Virus record (IMG/VR): IMGVR_UViG_3300027079_000008
Span: 1 to 22,676 of that record
DNA length: 22,676 nucleotides
Strand: one strand, 5' to 3'
Origin: a virus
Shown here piece after piece: positions 18,951-22,676 of this stretch. How positions within the stretch are numbered: the first letter of the stretch is position 1; every line of letters begins with the position of its first letter. The translations under genes and the position numbers were made by a program. The notes under the pieces were generated by a model. It did not search any database, had not been told where the DNA came from, and saw only the letters and a list, made by a program, of their open reading frames with translations.

Positions 18951-19781
18951 GTCATTCTGTCCTTGCTGTGACCGGATGGCTGCGAGCACATCGTCGAGCG
19001 ATCCGATCTGATCCACCAAACCGAGGCCAGCAGCTTCGGCTGCCGACCACCACCGACCGTCGGAGACGGCCTCCACCTGCTCACTCGTCATGCTCCGACC
19101 GCTGGCAACATCGGCCAGAAATCGGGCATTCATTTCGTCGACCTTGCCCTGCAGGAATGCCTGCTGGTCCGGCGTGATCTCTTCGCCTGGAGTCGCGATG
19201 CCCTTGTAGGCTCCCGACGTCAGAAGCACCGACTTGAGGCCCGCGTCTGCGTAGGCCTTCGAATAGTCGATCACCTGCCAGTATGTGCCGATCGATCCGA
19301 CTTCGCTGTCCTTCGATGCCCAGATGCTGCCGGCCTGCGATGCGATGCGATAGGCCATCGAGCAGCCGCAGCCGTTCACCGAGGCCACCACCAGAGTCCG
19401 CTGGGCCAGCTCGTTCACTGCGTCGACGACAGCAGTGCCGCCATCGACCACACCGCCGGGGCTGTCGATCCGCAGGACCACAGCGCGGGGTGGCATCTCG
19501 AGCAGCTCCTCGAGGCCCTCGAGGATGCTGGCGTAGTTCGACCGGAACGGGCTGCTCTTGGCTTTGAAGAGCGGGCCGACGATCGAGACGATCGCGATCC
19601 CGTCCTCGGTGTAGCTGACTGGCGTGCTGTCCTCAAATCCGAGCATCTCCGCCCACATATCGTAGATGCGATCGTCGATCCGCTCCGGGTCCATGTCGCT
19701 CCGGGGCCTGCCGGCCCTGGCCGCCATCCTGTGCTCGTAGGCCTGTAACCACCGCATGTCGATCTGCCATCCGCGATTCAT
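18591..19781 (-). CDS. S49-family prohead protease with scaffold-like C-terminus
   Basis: The first 290 residues are an S49 (SppA/lambda gpC) peptidase: IDSPGGVVDGG at 105-115, SVNGCGCSMAYRIASQAG around 134-151 with the expected catalytic Ser141, then GSIGTYWQVIDYSKA and SGAYKG with a candidate general-base Lys193. A Pro/Ala/Glu linker and helical tail of about 110 residues follow. It should cleave the scaffold and possibly capsid termini during prohead maturation. The ATG overlaps the portal stop by 4 nt. There is no signal peptide, as expected for a phage rather than a cellular SppA. Confidence 0.9.
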   Translation of the reverse strand: MNRGWQIDMRWLQAYEHRMAARAGRPRSDMDPERIDDRIYDMWAEMLGFEDSTPVSYTEDGIAIVSIVGPLFKAKSSPFRSNYASILEGLEELLEMPPRAVVLRIDSPGGVVDGGTAVVDAVNELAQRTLVVASVNGCGCSMAYRIASQAGSIWASKDSEVGSIGTYWQVIDYSKAYADAGLKSVLLTSGAYKGIATPGEEITPDQQAFLQGKVDEMNARFLADVASGRSMTSEQVEAVSDGRWWSAAEAAGLGLVDQIGSLDDVLAAIRSQQGQNDMNKATLQPAAAGEQPAAAAAEVPVTVQEAPTRPDLAAFMTAFGDAEGARMFRDGMDFNAAQTAHLQTLQGTIQDLRAELAQLKQQAASMAEAVKGETTPVAIGGTVPRSLAEAFRSKKN

Positions 19782-21172
19782 TGCACTGCCTCCAGTCGCA
19801 CCATAGCCGCGTTACTCCATGTCTGCAGATAGCCGAGGGATGCGAGCTCCTCGCGTTCCTTGGCGATCTCTCGGCAGTTGTCTAAGTAGTCACCGAAGCC
19901 CCATGTGTCGCACACGTCCTGCATCGACTGGAGACCTGCAGCGACTGACCGCAGAGCCACGTCCAACTCTTCCTGCGGTTTCCAAAAGGCTATGCCGCGT
20001 GGCACCCATCGCCACTGCAGATCAGAGACCAGTTGGCCGCCGGGTAGGCTGATTTCGCCAGTGCCGCCAAAGTCGACCGGCAAGGCCCACTTGAGCAGCA
20101 GCCACTGGGTTAGTCGCTTGTGCAGTCGCTCCTGCGTCTTGCGTCTGGCGTGGCAAGCTCGCTCAAACAGATTCCACGCGCCGCGGGAACCGCTGTAGTT
20201 GGTCCAGCTTTCGTCGAAGAATGAGTAGGGCAAGTCCAGCGACTTCAGCGCGATCTGCAGACACAGCTTCAAAAAGTCCTGCGTCTGGCTGGCCGGGTTG
20301 CCCGACTCGATCGCCTTGACGTCCTCGCCCTCATCCAAATCGAACACCGCCGGGCCTTGCCCGAAATCGAGCACACGGGCCGATGCGTCCTGTGAGCCAT
20401 CGGTGTCGTTGTCCGAGTCGAAGGCCTCGGCCTCCGGCTTGCGACTGAATGCGATGCCGAACAATTGATCGAGCTTGATCTTGGCGCGCATGTGGTCGAA
20501 TGTCTCGTCCACGTCGCGGAACTCATTCAGGGCTGCGACGATCGGAGACTGTGGCCGGATCTGGTTGGGCCTGCCCTCGAATTGGCAGTGCTGCCAGACA
20601 TTGCTCTGGCGGATGATCCGGTCGCCGCGTGTTCCCGTGAGCGGATCTTCCTCGGCGAAATTCCACGCGACGACCCGACCAGATCGGAGCTTGGCCCCGT
20701 TGATCCACTGCTTCTGGTCGTTGCGTCCGTAGGCTGGGCTGCGGCAGAATGCACCCTCGACCAGCTGTAGAGTCCAGTCGCTCTGCTTGACCAAAAAACA
20801 ATCGCCCGCCAGCAGCTTCTGGGCCTCGGCCACCCTGCGGATGTCGTCCCAATCCATGCGACCGTAGGTGTCGATTGCCTCGGGCTCGGTGTCCCGTGCC
20901 ATCAGCTGCTTGAGCGCCACGTCGAGACCGCGATCGCCGGTCCGTGGCTGGAAGTCCCACAGGCAGCAGTAGTCCAGCGTCCGCCGAATGGCCCATGCCA
21001 GCAGTCCCATATTACGCCACACGTCCAGGGCGTTGGCTGCCAGTGCCTCACGCCGCCGGTCGTTGAGGAGCGAGTCCTCGAGCCGCACCTTGGCCGTGGC
21101 CGACCGCCGGCGGTTGCCGGGATTGAGCGCCTGATAGGTGGTGTCTGTTGTGCCGGGGCTGGTGGTACTCAC
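19778..21172 (-). CDS. Lambda-type portal protein
   Basis: The 464-residue protein has the features of the lambda gpB portal family: early SLLNDRRREALAANALDVWR and AWAIRRTLDYC, a following WDDIRRVAEAQKLLAGDCFL, the block FEEDPLTG-like NFAEEDPLTGTRGDRIIRQS, and in the second half LKLCLQIALKSLDLPYSFFD followed by TNYSGSRGAWNLFERACHAR, which is diagnostic. Portals form the dodecameric DNA channel at one capsid vertex. The start is GTG at 21170-21172 with GGAG about 8 nt upstream, 4 nt after the gpW-like stop. Confidence 0.92.
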   Translation of the reverse strand: MSTTSPGTTDTTYQALNPGNRRRSATAKVRLEDSLLNDRRREALAANALDVWRNMGLLAWAIRRTLDYCCLWDFQPRTGDRGLDVALKQLMARDTEPEAIDTYGRMDWDDIRRVAEAQKLLAGDCFLVKQSDWTLQLVEGAFCRSPAYGRNDQKQWINGAKLRSGRVVAWNFAEEDPLTGTRGDRIIRQSNVWQHCQFEGRPNQIRPQSPIVAALNEFRDVDETFDHMRAKIKLDQLFGIAFSRKPEAEAFDSDNDTDGSQDASARVLDFGQGPAVFDLDEGEDVKAIESGNPASQTQDFLKLCLQIALKSLDLPYSFFDESWTNYSGSRGAWNLFERACHARRKTQERLHKRLTQWLLLKWALPVDFGGTGEISLPGGQLVSDLQWRWVPRGIAFWKPQEELDVALRSVAAGLQSMQDVCDTWGFGDYLDNCREIAKEREELASLGYLQTWSNAAMVRLEAVQ

Positions 21173-21176
21173 CGCA

Positions 21177-21374
21177 TCATCTCCGGCTCATTACGACGTT
21201 GATGATTGGCGACCGCCGCCGCCTCATGCCGGTCTGCTCTTCGAGCTCCCGCAGCTGCTCTTTGATAATCTGCAGATCAATCGCCGTCGATGCGCCGTCG
21301 CGACTGTCCGACGTGACGCCACTCTGCAGCGTCTGCCTCAGTCTGGCGATAATCTGTGCGGTTGTTTCGCTCAT
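21177..21374 (-). CDS. gpW-like head-tail connector
   Basis: The 65-residue product has an N-terminal helix (TTAQIIARLRQTLQSG), a short strand with TSDSRDGASTAIDL, and helix IIKEQLRELEEQTGMRRRRS. The last part matches lambda gpW closely (helix ending ELEVQTG, then basic residues). gpW binds below the portal to close the head after packaging. Its length (lambda 68) and place between terminase and portal both fit. The ATG at 21372-21374 is 24 nt past the upstream gene and has only a weak ribosome binding site. Confidence 0.85.
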   Translation of the reverse strand: MSETTAQIIARLRQTLQSGVTSDSRDGASTAIDLQIIKEQLRELEEQTGMRRRRSPIINVVMSRR

Positions 21375-21398
21375 GCCCGCAGTCTGCGAGCCTGCCTG

Positions 21399-21683
21399 TC
21401 AATCGTCAACGGGCGAAACAGGATCGGCCGATTTCAGCTCGCAGATATAGCTGCGGTCCACCCGGTACTGGCCGCAGTTGAGGCATGACGTCCGCCGCAG
21501 CAGAACAGCCGTGTAGGGTCTGCCCTCGGGGCTGATGCCATCACCGTCGATCCGCTGCGGTGCGTCGATGTACTCCGCCCGCTCTGTGCTGTGGCATATG
21601 GGGCAGTGCGAGACCCTCACGTCCACGACAACACGGTCCCGCGTCTTACTGCCCTTTGGTCTGCCCGTTTTTCCTTCGCTCAC
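21399..21683 (-). CDS. AT-hook plus zinc-ribbon protein next to the terminase
   Basis: The GTG at 21681-21683 has GGAGGTGAGG upstream and gives 94 residues. The N-terminus SEGKTGRPKGSKTRDR has an AT-hook-like GRPKG core, which binds the DNA minor groove. Two Cys pairs follow: CPIC at 27-30 and CLNC at 67-70, forming a zinc ribbon. A longer frame reaches 21725, but that part lies in the preceding small ORF and lacks a ribosome binding site. DNA binding is a reasonable inference. Its position beside terminase and the 11-bp repeats suggests a packaging-related role, not proved. Confidence 0.75.
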   Translation of the reverse strand: MSEGKTGRPKGSKTRDRVVVDVRVSHCPICHSTERAEYIDAPQRIDGDGISPEGRPYTAVLLRRTSCLNCGQYRVDRSYICELKSADPVSPVDD

Positions 21684-21781
21684 GTCCTCACCTCCGCTGA
21701 AATATCGCTGAAATGCCGCTGACAAATCGCTGACAAATCGCTGACAACACCGGGCCGCACTGCTATTTGCTTTGCTTTCAC
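21680..21781 (-). CDS. 33-codon ORF between terminase and AT-hook gene
   Basis: A GTG at 21779-21781 with GGAGGTGAGG upstream opens a 33-codon frame (KAKQIAVRPGVVSDLSAICQ after the start) that ends with TGA at 21680-21682. Both ends use the same junction: 17 identical bases, CGGAGGTGAGGACGTGA, occur at the terminase end and at this ORF's end, 98 nt apart, each giving a ribosome binding site and a GTGA overlap. It may be a real peptide or only DNA carrying the iterons, kept translatable to preserve coupling. Confidence 0.45.
   Translation of the reverse strand: MKAKQIAVRPGVVSDLSAICQRHFSDISAEVRT
21694..21748 (-). repeat. Five 11-bp tandem iterons
   Basis: On the plus strand five contiguous 11-bp units run without gaps: CCGCTGAAATA, TCGCTGAAATG, CCGCTGACAAA, TCGCTGACAAA, TCGCTGACAAC. 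All share CGCTGA at the same position, with variation mostly in the second half, which splits the units into a GAAAT type and a GACAA type. A period of 11 bp is close to one helical turn, so each unit presents the same face, as in protein-binding iterons of origins and packaging sites. Confidence 0.85.
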
Positions 21782-22676
21782 GTCCTCACCTCCGTTCGTC
21801 GTTTGATTCGCCGCCGTCGCTTCTGCTCGGTGGCCTCACTGACCTCGGGCACATTGCACCCCAGCACTGATGCCAGCACCAGACAGCCGACTGAGCTGTC
21901 CAGCCAGTGGTTCTCGGCCCCGACCCTCAGCCGCCACTCCATCACTGTCCGCCCTCGGCCCTCGGTCTGGGTGGCATACTCGCTCGTGAGGTGCTCGGAG
22001 TACAGTCGGTGCATCCCGTCGTAGAGTGTGATGGCTCCAGCGTGGCCGATCCTGACGGCCATCTGGTCATGGAATGCCGTCTTCCAGTAGTTCACGTCCG
22101 AGAGGCAGTTGCGGATGTCGCCGGCCTGCTTGCGTTTGACGATCACCCAGCCGAGGCCGACTCGTGAGCCAGGGTCGTACTTGCGTTCCGATATTGGCTT
22201 GTCCGCCGCCCGGTAGCTCTGGCCCATGTACGCCAGCAGTTGCTGCCTGTGGTTGCTGCGACTCAGGGCGGATTTCACCAGATCCGTTTTCCAGCGTGCG
22301 TCGAATGCGACCAGCTCGGGCGTCATGTGGCCGCCGTCCTCGCTTCGCCAGTCTTGGGCAAAGAGCCACTCACAGAACTCCGTGATCCCCTGACTGAGCG
22401 CTGCCATGTCGCCGGCTTGCGGGTACTTGTGGCTGAGCTTCCGCCTCGCCTCCTTGAGCGTGAAGTAGGGGTCGTCCTGCTCCGGGTATGTGCCGTATCG
22501 CATCACATGCAAAGAGCCATCCTCACGGGCCGCCGCGACGGTGTAGTAGAGCAGCGTTTGCTGGACGTCCACCATGGCCACCAGCTTGTGGAACCCCTTC
22601 GGGGCCACGCCTCGAGGCAGCTTCACCCGCCGGCTGTCGGCAATGTCTTGGGCCGTGAGCCATGTTCTCGATTCGT
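21778..22676 (-). CDS. terL: Terminase large subunit (GpA type), nuclease domain, cut by right edge
   Basis: The frame is open to the right edge, so this is the 3' part of a longer gene. An internal GTG at 22626 is unlikely to be the true start, because upstream codons 22674-22627 (ESRTWLTAQDIADSRR) continue a GpA-like sequence. The visible part is the nuclease domain of the lambda gpA family: LVAMVDVQ with a catalytic Asp near 22569, VAFDARWKTDLV with another near 22302, and ENHWLDSSVGCLVLASVLG. The ATPase domain lies outside the window. It cuts concatemeric DNA and drives packaging. The stop overlaps the following GTG by 4 nt. Confidence 0.88.
   Translation of the reverse strand, partial: ESRTWLTAQDIADSRRVKLPRGVAPKGFHKLVAMVDVQQTLLYYTVAAAREDGSLHVMRYGTYPEQDDPYFTLKEARRKLSHKYPQAGDMAALSQGITEFCEWLFAQDWRSEDGGHMTPELVAFDARWKTDLVKSALSRSNHRQQLLAYMGQSYRAADKPISERKYDPGSRVGLGWVIVKRKQAGDIRNCLSDVNYWKTAFHDQMAVRIGHAGAITLYDGMHRLYSEHLTSEYATQTEGRGRTVMEWRLRVGAENHWLDSSVGCLVLASVLGCNVPEVSEATEQKRRRRIKRRTEVRT

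Noticed and set aside
21684-21725. 14-codon extension of the AT-hook protein
   Set aside because: The extension runs through the iterons and the ribosome binding site of the GTG at 21683, which has the better start context.
1-22676. CRISPR array, tRNA, insertion sequence or integrase
   Set aside because: No spaced palindromic repeats, cloverleaf-like sequence, transposase or recombinase motifs were seen on either strand.

Overview
The window is part of a tailed-phage genome (free phage or prophage). All credible genes lie on the minus strand, so transcription and genome order run from the right edge to the left. Most neighbouring genes overlap by 1 to 17 nt, often as 4-nt ATGA or GTGA junctions, so large parts should be translationally coupled polycistronic units. 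DNA is GC-rich, and many starts have GGAGG-type ribosome binding sites. Morphogenesis genes follow the order of phage lambda, which points to a siphovirus with a long non-contractile tail. The host cannot be fixed from sequence. The phage-borne CsrA and general gene style fit a Planctomycetota or proteobacterial host, but this is a weak inference.

Head module (22676 to 16708): the C-terminal nuclease part of a GpA-type large terminase (cut by the right edge), a 33-codon ORF built over five 11-bp tandem repeats, an AT-hook plus zinc-ribbon protein, a gpW-like connector, a lambda-type portal, an S49 protease with an in-frame scaffold-like C-terminus, the major capsid protein, a head-closure protein and a tail-terminator candidate.

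Tail module (16711 to 5028): a gp10/Z-like protein, the major tail protein, a small tail-associated protein, the tail assembly chaperone pair with a textbook -1 frameshift signal, a tape measure, then several tail-tip or baseplate proteins of unknown family. After these come small membrane proteins, a LamG-like lectin-fold protein and a repeat-bearing tail fibre. Two places here have unresolved reading frames: around 8546 and 9066-9174.

Control and DNA-metabolism module (4984 to left edge): a small helix-turn-helix protein that may be expressed from a leaderless mRNA, an unknown acidic protein, a VRR-NUC nuclease, a CsrA-type RNA-binding regulator, a coiled-coil protein, a YqaJ-type exonuclease paired with a RecT-type annealase, a Lar-like antirestriction protein, a zinc-binding protein and a run of very small genes that continue past the left edge. 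Exonuclease plus annealase form a Red-like recombination unit, and VRR-NUC may resolve its branched products. No integrase, lysogeny repressor of known type, endolysin, tRNA or CRISPR was seen.

Most noteworthy: the 11-bp iteron array beside the terminase gene, the phage CsrA with paired GGA motifs ahead of the nuclease gene upstream of it, the complete frameshift signal, the inverted 10-bp motif around the HTH gene, and the two reading-frame anomalies.
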